Assembly: GCA_963971225.1 (NCBI GenBank)
Contig: OZ020270.1
Span: 1,488,001-1,552,000 of the forward strand
From: Melieria omissa
Taxonomy: Eukaryota > Arthropoda > Insecta > Diptera > Ulidiidae
Reading direction: 5' to 3'
Length of the DNA stretch: 64,000 nt
Shown in pieces: positions 22,386 to 34,849 of the stretch. The notes under the pieces are model-generated. The model was not told where the DNA came from, searched no databases, and worked only from the letters and a program-made list of their open reading frames with translations. The translations under genes were made by a program, and so were the position numbers. Within the stretch, counting starts at the first letter, position 1; each line of letters starts with the position of its first letter.

Positions 22386-23409
22386 AGGAGTCGCCTGCTG
22401 GTGCAGCTTCGCTACAGAGTACAGCTGCAGCGGCTGCGCCAATACAAGCGTTGGACATGAGCCAATTAATGGCTGCACTCAAAGGCATGTCGGCGCAAAT
22501 GGAAACGGCGAATCGAGAAATGGCAGCGAAACTGGTAACTACAAATCTAGAAATGGCTAAAATGGAAGCGGCGACCCACGAAATATGGGCGCAGGTGTCA
22601 GCGAAACTCGAAAGCGCAAATTGCGAGCTGTCCACCAAGCTTCAGGAAAATTCTGCGCGCTTGGAGCAAAAAGTGGAAGAAATCTCAAACAAGCTTGATG
22701 TGAAAGTGGAGTACCTGGGAGCGCAAGTAGAACACTTAGATAAACGAGTCGACGGCCTGGATGATTCTCTGAACAGACGAGTTGACGACTTGGATGATTC
22801 CTTGAACAAACGAGTTGACAGTCTGGAGGATTCAGTAAGCATAAAAATCGACGAGCGGCTTAGAGAGGTAGGGTCAGATGGGGTAAATGTAAACAAGAGG
22901 AGTCGCCTGCTGGTGCAGCTTCGCTACAGAGTACAGCTGCAGCGGCTGCGCCAATACAAGCGTTGGACATGAGCCAACTAATGGCTGCACTCAAAGGCAT
23001 GTCGGCGCAAATGGAAACGGCGAATCGAGAAATGGCAGCGAAACTGGTAACTACAAATCTAGAAATGGCTAAAATGGAAGCGGCGACCCACGAAATATGG
23101 GCGCAGGTGTCAGCGAAACTCGAAAGCGCAAATTGCGAGCTGTCCACCAAGCTTCAGGAAAATTCTGCGCGCTTGGAGCAAAAAGTGGAAGAAATCTCAA
23201 ACAAGCTTGATGTGAAAGTGGAGCACCTGGGAGCGCAAGTAGAACACTTAGATAAACGAGTCGACGGCCTGGATGATTCTCTGAACAGACGAGTTGACGA
23301 CTTGGATGATTCCTTGAACAAACGAGTTGACAGTCTGGAGGATTCAGTAAGCATAAAAATCGACGAGCGGCTTAGAGAGGTAGGGTCAGATGGGGTAAAT
23401 GTAAACAAG
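22386..23409 (+). repeat. 512-bp tandem duplication in gag
   Basis: Two units of 512 bp. Each ends with the first 27 bases of the MITE/THAP terminal repeat, so the duplication came after that insertion. The junction has a short AGGAG-type overlap. It is not present on the left arm. Confidence 0.85.
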
Positions 23410-23596
23410 GGGTAAACGTAAACAGGGGTTATTTTATGCTTTTAAAATGAACTACAACAGACCATGACCCAAAAAAATATTAATTTACATGCTAAATTAA
23501 TATTTTTTGGGTCACGGGCTGTTGCAGTTAATTTTAAAAGCATAAAATAAACCCTGTTTACATTTACCCCTTGGTTACATCTACCCCATCTGACCC
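23383..23596. mobile_element. Palindromic MITE with GGGTCAGATGGGG ends
   Basis: 214 bp and almost fully self-complementary; the centre is near ATTAATTTACATGC. It is flanked by TA (23,381-23,382 and 23,597-23,598). The empty site is visible in the GypA gag at about 13,757-13,770. Its left half equals the terminal 115 bp of the THAP transposon ending at 8311, so it looks like that element with its interior removed. Confidence 0.8.
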
Positions 23597-23679
23597 TACA
23601 GCCACGAGAATGTTTGCCGCCGGCTCCGGAAAGTTTCGCCACCCGCACAGAAGTGCCTATTTATGATGGTGCTACGCCG

Positions 23680-23717
23680 CACTATGGCCCGGTTTTCCAT
23701 TTTTAGTTGCAAAAATC
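23680..23717 (+). repeat. Transib terminal repeat, 3' end
   Basis: Heptamer CACTATG (23,680-23,686), 22-base spacer, nonamer-like GCAAAAATC (23,709-23,717). Confidence 0.85.
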
Positions 23718-24214
23718 ATAACTTCTGAACCAATAAAGATATTTAAAAAATTTAAACTGCATCTGAAAGTGTAATATCTAGGCTTTAAAACAGGGTGCCA
23801 CAGTAACAGGGGGCTTTAAAATTCGTTGCCAAAGTTAAGATTTAGTAAAACTTCATACTACAATGAAATTACTTATTTGTTTGCATTAAAAAATAATTTT
23901 TGTTATATGTATATTTTTTCTAATAAATTAATATAATTTATTGATTCATACGTAACCATGCCATCTCTTTTTGGCTGAAAAGAAGGATAAACCCACTAGG
24001 TTTGACGATTTCGCGGGATATCGTATTGGAAAAAAAGGAAATACAAAATTTAAAAATTTTCTGAAAAACAATACATATTTTATTTATCGATATCAACTAG
24101 CATTGCTACAACTTCATCGTTGTCGTCGTCGTCATCATCGTCTTCAAAGTCAATCGCATACGCATTGGCATCACATATGGTGGAATATTTCCCCTTTTTA
24201 GCAATTTGGCGGAG

Positions 24215-25851
24215 TTAATCAGATTTCGTTTTCAAAAAGTGGTAGAACTCTACACATGAATATGTCAGGTTGCATTTCACCATAAGCATAGCTTTCAGAG
24301 TGTCGAGTTTTAGTCGGGACTTTTCTTCCGTCCAAGATTTATTGACGGCAGAAAACACTCTCTCAACTGAAGCACTCGTCCCTGGCAAACACAAAATATA
24401 CTCAATCAAACTGGCTATCTCGGTGTAGTCGCAGTTTTCAGCATACAAATGATTAAATATTTCTGTCCATCGATCCGGAATGCAGACATTGTCATTTCTC
24501 CACTGTTTAATTTTATCATCACTGCAGTAATTTTCAATGTATCCATATTGTGCGTGAAATTTCGCTGCTGTTTGTTTTGCGTCGTACAAGTTGAGCCCAT
24601 TCAATTTTAACATCACCACTTTAACATCCTCCCATGTTGGAGTCCTCATCAACATTGCCCACTCAAATATCTTCAGCTGCTGTAAATTTCACTTGTATTC
24701 AACCATATTGTGAAGACAAAATAGAAAATTACTAAAAAATTCGGTGCATGTGACAGTGATCAAATCTAAATCACATTCAGATTCAATAAGTTTTTGGTTC
24801 GCCTCTGCAGCTGCTGGTGTTAAAAATTCGTCCCTTTTACGGCGTTTCATTGCATCCCCAAGCTCGTTCAAATATTTCATGACTTCAATCGCCGTGGCAG
24901 TATCGCCTTCAATTTTTAAAACCATTTCCGCGAATAATTCGGCCTAATATAAATAATAGATGAGAACTGATAAAATTAAATTGAAATTACTAGAACGTTT
25001 TAACAGTGTACCTGCTCTTGCACGAAAAGTAACCAGAATTTTGATTCTGGATTCTGAAAGAATTCCTTCAGAATCCTTTCCCCTTTCGGTAGTGCAACGA
25101 AGTACATTTTCAGTGCATCGAAAAGTTGCAAAATGCGCTTGATGGCTGGTCCGAGAGCAAGAAATCTTGTTTTTGCGTAGCCCAACAGCTTCTGGTATTG
25201 AAGGTCCGCTTCATCGCAAAATGCTTTCAATGCTTCGGTTCTAACGGTGTACAGATAAAAATGCGAGTAAATCTTTACGACAATATGTTCGATGTCGAAT
25301 GGAAGTGCATCACATGCTTTTTGCAATGCGTTGTGTGCGATATGAGCAGTACAGCCGATGCCAAGTAAATGTGGAAATGACTCTCGCAATCTACGGTATA
25401 CGTTGTTTTCGCCACCGCGAGTAATTCCGCCAAAGTTTACTTTGGCATTATCGCCACAGAAAGCGATGACTTTCTTTTCCAGGTCAAATTCACGTGCAAC
25501 AGATCTGATAAGGTCGGATATTATCAACGATGCTTCACCAGGTTCAGATGAAATCTCCAACACTTTGACACGTAAACCGAATCTGGGCAAGAAATATCGG
25601 ACGAGGATAGGGAACAGTTTAACGTTTCCGTGGTTCGAGGAGTCGGTGTAAATTGATACATAATTGCACTGTTTTAATTCGTTTTTGAGCGTTTGTTTTG
25701 CATACGGCGGAAAGATACCGGTGACAATAGCATGGCATTTCGTTCGCGAACACGAAAAATTTGTTAGATTGAAGCAAAGTTTTGCGTTAAAGACGCATTT
25801 TCCTTTAGGCATTTTTTTTTGTTTTTTTATGTACGACAAACAGAAATTCAA
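24215..25851 (-). pseudogene. hAT transposase with a 68-bp intron and one nonsense codon
   Basis: Exon 1 runs from 25,851 (or the internal MPKGK start at about 25,810) to 25,012. It carries IYTDSSNHGN with the first catalytic Asp, CGDNAKVNFGG with the second, and GIGCTAHIAHN. A GT-AG intron (25,011-24,944) separates it from exon 2, in phase 0 and consistent with the protein family. Exon 2 ends at 24,215 with the C-terminal dimerisation region (LPGTSASVERVFSAV). An in-frame TGA at about 24,688 interrupts exon 2. Everything else is open, so it was lost recently. Its 5' flank is cut by the GypB array at 25,913. Confidence 0.8.
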
Positions 25852-26107
25852 AAAAACCGATACAGAACCATTTCAAAAAACAGTGTTGCCACGCCGCTGA
25901 CCTCACTCTGTTCTGTTGCAGGGGTTGCGCCTACGTTTATTTTTACACCATAACCGTTTTACACAAGTTTCACAACGCGACTAACTTAGAATAATAAGGA
26001 AAAACGTGTCAACGCCTGCTGGCGTTCCAACTGCCAGTTCGCATTTGAAAGTTCGCCGAACAGCTGTCAAAACAATCTTCACCACTAGGTGGTTAGTGTG
26101 TTCCCAC

Positions 26108-27872
26108 CAGAGATCTGCATGCGGTCATATTTTAATCGCTCAGTATGTATTCGCGTAAAATGCGGTGCGATATGTGCCACTGCTCAAAAAAACGGATATC
26201 AGTATGTATCCCCACCGCAAGCGAAGCATTCATTCCGAATACTAGTAATCCGAACGAACGAATCATCAGCTTGCAATACTAAACGAACGCAAACTATCGC
26301 ATCTTCATTTCACTTCGGCTATGCGGTGCTGCCGATGATCCAAACGAACTATGCACTTCGGAATGCGGTGGTGCAAATGATTCAAACGAAGACGGCAATG
26401 ATTGGCAATGATCCAAACGAAAGATGGAAATATTCGTTTGAGTCATTCGCACCACCGCATTCCGAAGCGATATGAGAATGCGGTGGTGCGAATGATCCAA
26501 AGGAAAGATGGAAACACCGCATACCACCGCATTTTCATTTCGCTTCGCCCTTGTTCTTTGACTCTTATTGTGATTAAGCATTTGTAGAAAAGAAAATAAA
26601 TGACGAGCATTTTTTAGGATATACCCAATTTTGTTTATTTTTTCTAATAAATGTATACATACGCAAATAATAAATTTAATGTAATAGCTTTAAACATGAA
26701 ATGAAAAAATGTCCTTTATCGAACGAAATAATATTAAATTCATAATACGTGTAATAGATTATAATAATTAATAATAATTTGTAATGTTAAAAATTTTTAG
26801 AGTACGAATGGTCGAAAAGTCGGTGGCTTTGCCCGTTGTCATAGAGTATTTCATTGATGTGGGTCCAATTACCGACAATTGATTCAATCATCATATATTT
26901 GGAGGTCCCTCGTGTTTTTAAAGTATTTAACCATTCTTATTTTGCATGATTCTATAACTTTAAGACTTCAACTTGCTTAGCAGCAGCAGTTGAGCTGGCA
27001 AAATCCATGCCGCAAACATTTCTTCCAAATGCGTATACCTGCTTCATACGCTTCGCGAATTGTGAATTATGTATACTTGTATTTATCGCTTTCGCTCACT
27101 GCAAACAACGCATACCGCATAATGATTGAATTTGGGATACTTATGATTTGCGGTGCTTATGAGCAGTAGGTAGTAAAAAGAATGAGTATTGTAACGATGA
27201 GACAGTCTGTCGCTGTGCAAAGCAACCCTGCCGCTACGTGCCGTGCTATAACCCAATCTGGCAACGACGGCCGCGATAGTAACCTTTAGTCCAATCTGGC
27301 AGCGACGGCCGCGATAATAACTTTTAGTCCAACCTGGCAATGATGGAAACTTTTAGTCCACTCCGGAATGTGCGGGAACGATCTGCGCGATGGCCTGAGA
27401 GGTATAAAAGGCAGCCGGATGCGGCGCAGCGTGTCAGTCTGGTTTTGACAAGTGAAGTTGCCACACGGAGTAATTAAGCAAATACTTAAGTGTACGAACA
27501 GTAAAGTGTAAACTGTGAATAATAAAGTGACTGTTGGTTTATTTTATTGTCTGCGTTTAGGAAACTGACTGTGTTTTATTTTCAAATTACACAATCCAGA
27601 GATACGTAACAGCCCACTAGAACTAGTATTCGTAACAGTATCAATGCCGTGGTGACCAAAATTGCGCGACGCGAATTGTGCAATATGCATACGATTACGA
27701 AGTGGTCGTGTAAGCAATACGCGAAATGAATGGATGATCGCAAACTCGTTCGGGTTTTGTATGCGTGCGGTTGCGATACTTATGTTATGCGGTGATTATG
27801 AGTAGCAGGTAGTAAAAAAATAAGTATTAATGCGGTGGTATCCAAAGTTGCGGTACTCATTGCTGATCTCTG
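26108..27872. mobile_element. Non-autonomous hAT-like element (CAGAGATC family), copy 3
   Basis: 1,765 bp with GTTCCCAC target repeats at 26,100-26,107 and 27,873-27,880. It is the inverted counterpart of 2,881-4,645. Confidence 0.75.
27190..27637 (+). repeat. Solo GypA LTR, copy 3
   Basis: 448 bp, TGTAACGATG to TTCGTAACA, with GTAT target repeats at 27,186-27,189 and 27,638-27,641. TATAAAAGG at about 27,404. Confidence 0.85.
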
Positions 27873-28695
27873 GTTCCCACATGGCGCCCCCCCCCCGCGT
27901 GGAGCGTTTGAGGGATGCTGCTCGCCGCTTGCGGGCCTTGATTTCCTTGAGTATGTCCGGAGTTGGGTGGGTGGCTGAGGCAGTCCTTGCCTAATGGGTG
28001 CGTCGCCCGCTACATGTGGCGCCGTGCCCCCAGATTCGGGGCTCTCTTGTAGCCCGTCGTCGTAGCTGTTGTTGGTGCCGCCTCGATGATAGTAATTGTC
28101 TCCGGGCGTTGCTGGAAGTGGTTGTGGTGCGCATTGTGGTAGTCTTCGTGGTGGCGCTTGCTGCAGTCAACGGTTTACGAGTGGTTGTTGCTGTGGTCTT
28201 CGTGGCGGTAGTCGCAGCCAGGGCTTTTTGGGCGGTGTAGTTTGGAGGCGACGCCATTTGCTGCTGTGTGTGTAGTGGTTGTGCCGCCTGAATGACGTGA
28301 TGTTGTGTGAGTCGCGTCGCCCGCTGGGTGCTCCTGGTGTAGAGATCGAACATCCTCTTTTGTGGCTGCTTTGATCTCGGGCGGAATGAGCGGCTTGACG
28401 GCGTGTAATTGTTAGAATTATGTTGCAAACTATGCGGGGTCACCAACTGTAGGTGACCGCTTAGGTGCAAACAATACGGGGTCACCAAATGTAGCTGTTG
28501 CGCCTACGTTTATTTTTACAACATAACCGTTTTACACAAGTTTCACAACGCGACTAATTTAGAATAATAAGGAAAAACGTGTCAACGCCTTCTGGCGTTC
28601 TAACTGCCAGTTCGCATTTGAAAGTTCGAAGTCGAACGCCGAACAGCTGTCAAAACAATCTTCAACACTAGGTGGCTAGTGTGTTCCCACACTGT

Positions 28696-30840
28696 TGTAG
28701 GTAGTTGCCTACGTTTATTTAAACATAACCGTTTGGTACAAGTTACAAATACGACTAAAGTTTATTTAAACACAACCGTTTGGTACAAGTTACAAATACG
28801 ACTCAAAATTTTTTAAACACAACCGTTTGGTACAAGTTACAAATACGTCTCAACTAGAAGAGGCGTTCCAACTGAACGTTAATTTGAACGTTCGAAGTCG
28901 AACGCCGAACAGCTGTCCCAACAGTCTTCACCACTAGGTGGCTAGTGTGTTCCTACATGGAACCCCCGCGAGTGGAGCGTTTGAGGGATGCTGCTCGCCG
29001 CTTGCGGGCCTTGATTTCCTTGAGTATGTCCGGAGTTGGGTGGGTGGCTGAGGCAGTCCTTGCCTAATGGGTGCGTCGCCCGCTGCATGTGGCGCTGCTC
29101 GTAGAGGGCTCGGGGCGCGGTCAAACACGTCGTCAGCGAGATGCGCTGGCTTCAGTCGTTCGACGCTTACATTGAGCTCCTTGCCGTTAGCTTGGGAATG
29201 ATTTGCGATGGTACGCACGCGCTTGCTGCCCAGTAAGCGTGAAAGCGATGTAAAGAGCGCGAACTGTGTACCTTGATCGGTGGTGATGAGTTTGGTGTTC
29301 TTCGTGGGTGGCAGACGCCACCAGCAGATCGTCGATGTAAGCGTAAACGAAATCAAATGCAGCGAGCACTTCGTTAATGAATCGCTGGAATGATTGTGCA
29401 GCACTTCACAGGCCGAAGGGCATACTGACAAACTCAAAGAGACCGAACGGGGGTGATGGCGGCCGTCTTTGGTGTGTTTTCCTCGGCTACTGGAATGTGG
29501 TAGAATGCGTTGCTGCTAAGCGAGTGCGACGGCGATGCAGTCAATGTGGCTAGAAATGCTCGCAGTCGTCGCTGATGTAGCAGATGACGTTGACAATGGG
29601 ATGTCGAATGTGTTGCTGCTAAGCGAGTGCGACGGCGATGCAGTCAATGTGGCCACAAATGCTCGCAGTCGTCGCTGATGTAGCAGACGACGTTGACGAT
29701 GGTGTTTTGCTGGTGACTGATTAGAAGGATGTTTGCGAAGCAAAAGACCCAGTGGACAGGGCGGCTTGATCCAATATGGAGAGTGAGGGCCCGGTCGCTG
29801 TAGGTGCTGATTTTGTTTCCATTGGCTGCGTAGAGTTGGTAGTCGGAAGACCACCTCTTGTCCGCTGGAGTTGCGGGAACTACAGAAATATCCGCGCCGG
29901 TGTCGACGAGGAATTTCGTTCCGGTGATGCGGTCACAGATCAAGAGGCGGTGAGGACGTAGCTGCGGCTGCGGCTGCGGCGTTGCTGCTACGGCGCTGCT
30001 GGAGAGCGTCCGGTAGAAATGCACTTGTTGTTGTTGTTGTTGCTGCGTTTGCGACGACGATCGTTGTTGTTGTTGCCGCTGTGTTTGCGACGACGATCGT
30101 TGTTGTTGTTGTCGCTGCTGATGATGAGTTGGCTGTTGTTGCTGGACGTGGTATAGCCGTAGTCTTGGTTAACGTAGTCGACCGGGCAGTGGCCGGAGCT
30201 GTTGCAGGTCGAGCGTTGCTGGAAGTGGTTGTGGTGCGCATTGTGGTAATCTTCGTGGTGGCGCTTGCTGCAGTCAACGGTTTACGAGTGGTTGTTGCTG
30301 TGGTCCTCGTGGCGGTAGTCGCAGCCAGGGGCTGTTTGGCCGGTGTAGTTTGGAGGCGACGCCATTTGCTGCTGTGTGTGTAGTGGTTGTGCCGCCTGAA
30401 AGACGTGTTGTTGTGTGAGTCGCGTCGCCGCTGGGTGCTCCTGGTGTAGAGATCGAACATCCTCTTTTGTGGCTGCTTTGATCTCGGGCGGAATGAGCGC
30501 TTGACGGCGTGTAATTGGTAGAATTATGTTGCAAACTATGCGGAGTCACCAATTGTAGGTGTCCGCCTAGTCGCAAACAATACGGAGTCACCAATTGTAG
30601 GTGTCCGCCTAGTTGCAAACAATATGGGGTCACCAATAGTAGGTAGTTGCCTACGTTTATTTAATACACAACCGTTTTTACAGAGTTTTACAACGCGACT
30701 GGAAAATAGAATGCAAACGGAAAAAACGTGCTGACGCCTGCCTCGTGTTCCAACTGCCCGTTTAATTTGAACGTTCGAAGTCGAACGCCGAACAGCTGTC
30801 CCAACAGTCTTCACCACTAGGTGGCTAGTGTGTTCCCACA
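28696..30840 (-). mobile_element. GypB element E1
   Basis: Left LTR 28,696-28,956, with an internal triplicated TTTATTTAAACACAACCG unit; right LTR 30,638-30,840; CTGT on both sides. The two LTRs differ in their U5 half, so this copy is recombinant. The interior (minus strand) has a gag leader, the retropepsin motif FLVDTGADISVVP (30,024-29,644), an RT palm fragment with YAYIDDLLVAS (29,369-29,187) and, fused just after it, integrase TTDQGTQF. It is the only array member with RT or integrase pieces. Confidence 0.75.
29503..29708. repeat. 103-bp minisatellite, 2 units (E1)
   Basis: Two 103-bp units, each starting GAATGYGTTGCTGCTAAG. They lie just 3' of the protease in the minus-strand element. 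Confidence 0.8.
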
Positions 30841-30844
30841 CTGT

Positions 30845-32809
30845 TGTAGGTAGTTGCCTACGTTTATTTGTACACAACCGTCTTTACAGAGTTTCACAAC
30901 GCGACTAAAAACTTTATTTATGCAACGTAACTGCTCGTTGCCAGCTTAACAATCAGACTAATACTAAGAAACACGCCAACGCCTGCTGGCGTTCTAACCG
31001 CTCGTTCAATTCAAACTTTCGATGTCGAACGCCGAACAGCTGTCGACAGTCTTCACCACTAGGTGGCTAGTATGTTCCCACATGGCACCCCCCCGAGTGG
31101 AGCGTTTGAGGGATGTTGCTCGCCGCTTGCGGGCCTTGTCTTCCTTGAGTATGTCCGGAGTTGGGTGGGTGGCTGAGGCAGTCCTTGCCTAATGGGTGCG
31201 TCGCCCGCTGCATGTGGCGCTGCTCGTAGAGGGCTCGGGGCGCGGTCAAACACGTCGTCGGCAGCGAGATGGGTGGTGATGAGTCTGGTGTTCTTCGTGG
31301 GTGGCAGACGCCACCAGCAAATCGTCGGTGCAAGCGATGTGGTAGAATGCGTTGCTGCTAAGCGAGTGCGACGGCGATGCAGTCAATGTGGCTAGAAATG
31401 CTCGCAGTCGTCGCTGATGTAGCAGATGACGTTGACGATGAGATGTCGAATGCGTTGCTGCTAAGCGAGTGCGACGGCGATGCAGTCAATGTGGCTAGAA
31501 ATGCTCGCAGTCGTCGCTGATGTAGCAGATGACGTCGACGATGAGATGTCGAATGCGTTGCTGCTAAGCGAGTGCGACGGCGATGCAGTCAATGTGGCTA
31601 GAAATGCTCGCAGTCGTCGCTGATGTAGCAGATGACGTCGACGATGGTGTTTTGCTGGTGACTGATTAGAAGAATGTTTGCGAAGCAAAAGACCCAGTGG
31701 ACAAGGCGGCTTGATCCAATATGGAGAGTGAGGGCCCGGTCGCTGTAGGTGTTGATTTTGCTTCCATTGGCTGCGTAGAGTTGGTAGTCGGAAGACCACC
31801 TCTTGTCCGCTGGAGTTGCGGGAACTACAGAAATATCCGCGCCGGTGTCGACGAGGAATTTCGTTCCGGTGATGCGATCACAGATCAAGAGGCGGTGAGG
31901 ACGTAGCTGCGGCTGCGGCGTTGCTGCTACGGCGCTGCTGGAGAGTGTCCGGTAGAAATGCACTTGTTGTTCTTGCTGCGTTTGCGACGACGATTGTTGT
32001 TGTTGTTGTCGCTGCGTTTGCGACGACGATCGTTGTTGTTGTTGTCGCTGCTGATGATGAGTTGGCTGTTGTTGCTGGACGTGGTATAGCCGTAGTCTTG
32101 GTTAACGTAGTCGACCGGGCAGTGGCCGGAGCTGTTGCAGGTCGAGCGTTGCTGGAAGTGGTTGTGGTGCGCATTGTGGTAATCTTCGTGGTGGCGCTTG
32201 CTGCAGTCAACGGTTTACGAGTGGTTGTTGCTGTGGTCTTCGTGGCGGTAGTCGCAGCCAGGGGCTGTTTGGCCGGTGTAGTTTGGAGGCGACGCCATTT
32301 GCTGCTGTGTGTGTAGTGGTTGTGCCGCCTGAAAGACGTGTTGTTGTGTGAGTCGCGTCGCCGCTGGGTGCTCCTGGTGTAGAGATCGAACATCCTCTTT
32401 TGTGGCTGCTTTGATCTCATGCGGAATGAGCGGCTTGACGGCGTGTAATTGTCAGAATTATGTTGCAAACTATGCGGAGTCACCAATTGTAGGTGTCCGC
32501 CTAGTTGCAAACAATACGCGGTCACCAATTGTAGGTGTCCGCCTAGTTGCAAACAATACGGGGTCACCAATTGTAGGTAGTTGCCTACGTTTATTTGTAC
32601 ACAACCGTCTTTACAGAGTTTCACAACGCGACTAAAAACTTTATTTATGCAACGTAACTGCTCGTTGCCAGCTTAACAATCAGACTAATACTAAGAAACA
32701 CGCCAACGCCTGCTGGCGTTCTAACCGCTCGTTCAATTCAAACTTTCGATGTCGAACGCCGAACAGCTGTCGACAGTCTTCACCACTAGGTGGCTAGTAT
32801 GTTCCCACA
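30845..32809 (-). mobile_element. GypB element E2
   Basis: Identical-looking LTRs at 30,845-31,082 and 32,572-32,809, with CTGT at 30,841-30,844 and 32,810-32,813. The interior of about 1.5 kb keeps the primer-binding site (with two 42-bp repeats), a gag leader, protease DTGADISVVP (31,963-31,598) and the polypurine tract. RT, RNase H and integrase are deleted, so it is non-autonomous. Confidence 0.8.
31345..31653. repeat. 103-bp minisatellite, 3 units (E2)
   Basis: Units begin at 31,345, 31,448 and 31,551. Confidence 0.85.
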
Positions 32810-32813
32810 CTGT

Positions 32814-34845
32814 TGTAGGATTTAATCTACGTTTATTTATACACAACCGTCTTTACCGAGTTTCACAACGCGACTAAAAACTTTATTTATGCAACGTAAC
32901 TGCTCGTTGCCAGCTTAACAATCAGACTAATACTAAGAAACACGCCAACGCCTGCTGGCGTTCTAACCGCTCGTTCAATTCAAACTTTCGATGTCGAACG
33001 CCGAACAGCTGTCGACAGTCTTCACCACTAGGTGGCTAGTGTGTTCCCACATGGCACCCCCCCGAGTGGAGCGTTTGAGGGAGGTTGCTCGCTGCTTGCG
33101 GGCCTTGCCTTCCTCGAGTATGTCCGGAGTTGGGTTGATGGCTGCGACAGTCCTTGCCAACTGGGTGCGTCGCCCGCTGCATGTGGCGCTGCTCGTAGAG
33201 GGCTCGGGGCGCGGTCAAACACGTCGTCGGCAGCGAGATGGGTGGTGATGAGTCTGGTGTTCTTCGTGGGTGGCAGACGCCACCAGCAAATCGTCGGTGC
33301 AAGCGATGTGGTAGAATGCGTTGCTGCTAAGCGAGTGCGACGGCGATGCAGTCAATGTGGCTAGAAATGCTCGCAGTCGTCGCTGATGTAGCAGATGACG
33401 TTGACGATGAGATGTCGAATGCGTTGCTGCTAAGCGAGTGCGACGGCGATGCAGTCAATGTGGCTAGAAATGCTCGCAGTCGTCGCTGATGTAGCAGATG
33501 ACGTCGACGATGAGATGTCGAATGCGTTGCTGCGAAGCGAGTGCGACGGCGATGCAGTCAATGTGGCTAGAAATGCTCGCAGTCGTCGCTGATGTTGCAG
33601 ATGACGTCGACGATGAGATGTCGAATGCGTTGCTGCTAAGCGAGTGCGACGGCGATGCAGTCAATGTGGCTAGAAATGCTCGCAGTCGTCGCTGATGTAG
33701 CAGATGACGTCGACGATGATGTTTTGCTGGTGACTGATTAGAAGAATGTTTGCGAAGCAAAAGACCCAGTGGACAGGGCGGCTTGATCCAATATGGAGAG
33801 TGAGGGCCCGGTCGCTGTAGGTGTTGATTTTGCTTCCATTGGCTGCGTAGAGTTGGTAGTCGGAAGACCACCTCTTGTCCGCTGGAGTTGCGGGAACTAC
33901 AGAAATATCCGCGCCGGTGTCGACGAGGAATTTCGTTCCGGTGATGCGATCACAGATCAAGAGGCGGTGAGGACGTAGCTGCGGCTGCGGCAGCGGCGTT
34001 GCTGCTACGGCGCTGCTGGAGAGTGTCCGGTAGAAATGCACTTGTTGTTCTTGCTGCGTTTGCGACGACGATTGTTGTTGTTGTTGTCGCTGCGTTTGCG
34101 ACGACGATCGTTGTTGTTGTTGTCGCTGCTGATGATGAGTTGGCTGTTGTTGCTGGACGTGGTATAGCCGTAGTCTTGGTTAACGTAGTCGACCGGGCAG
34201 TGGCCGGAGCTGTTGCAGGTCGAGCGTTGCTGGAAGTGGTTGTGGTGCGCATTGTGGTAATCTTCGTGGTGGCGCTTGCTGCAGTCAACGGTTTACGAGT
34301 GGTTGTTGCTGTGGTCTTCGTGGCGGCAGTCGCAGCCAGGGGCTGTTTGGCCGGTGTAGTTTGGAGGCGACGCCATTTGCTGCTGTGTGTGTAGTGGTTG
34401 TGCCGCCTGAAAGACGTGTTGTTGTGTGAGTCGCGTCGCCGCTGGGTGCTCCTGGTGTAGAGATCGAACATCCTCTTTTGTGGCTGCTTTGATCTCATGC
34501 GGAATGAGCGGCTTGACGGCGTGTAATTGTCAGAATTATGTTGCAAACTATGCGGAGTCACCAATTGTAGGTGTCCGCCTAGTTGCAAACAATACGGGGT
34601 CACCAATTGTAGGATTTAATCTACGTTTATTTATACACAACCGTCTTTACCGAGTTTCACAACGCGACTAAAAACTTTATTTATGCAACGTAACTGCTCG
34701 TTGCCAGCTTAACAATCAGACTAATACTAAGAAACACGCCAACGCCTGCTGGCGTTCTAACCGCTCGTTCAATTCAAACTTTCGATGTCGAACGCCGAAC
34801 AGCTGTCGACAGTCTTCACCACTAGGTGGCTAGTGTGTTCCCACA
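32814..34845 (-). mobile_element. GypB element E3
   Basis: LTRs at 32,814-33,051 and 34,608-34,845. Both carry private variants (TGTAGGATTTAATC, TTTATTTATACAC, CTTTACCGAG) that E2 and E4 lack. CTGT at 32,810-32,813 and 34,846-34,849. The interior has the gag leader, protease (34,041-33,670) and four 103-bp units. Confidence 0.8.
33314..33725. repeat. 103-bp minisatellite, 4 units (E3)
   Basis: Units begin at 33,314, 33,417, 33,520 and 33,623. Confidence 0.85.
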
Positions 34846-34849
34846 CTGT

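Larger units (their letters stand above)
22202..23679 (+). pseudogene. GypA2 gag, 5' half (continues at 43,298)
   Basis: It starts at 22,202 (MVKLELLKVDELKKEL). A SAP-like head is followed by an Ala-rich linker and a coiled coil with repeated LDDSLNKRVD-type units. Three lesions are visible: a 512-bp tandem duplication (22,386-22,897 and 22,898-23,409), a palindromic MITE (23,383-23,596), and the Transib insertion at the codons for TP (23,675-23,679). Gag resumes at 43,298 in the same sense, and removal of one CGCCG copy restores the reading through TPFDTF. It is a structural particle protein gene in origin and now non-functional. Confidence 0.85.
25917..28691 (-). mobile_element. GypB element E0
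   Basis: LTR 25,917-27,881 (with the CAGAGATC insertion), collapsed interior 27,882-28,489 (Thr-rich gag leader joined to the 3' end) and a clean 202-bp LTR at 28,490-28,691. It is flanked by CTGT (25,913-25,916 and 28,692-28,695). It is the outer part of the right palindrome arm. Confidence 0.8.

Noticed and set aside
28692..28695. CTGT junctions as 2-LTR circle junctions
   Set aside because: The bases next to the primer site and polypurine tract would give a different junction, and CTGT also flanks the outer ends of the array.
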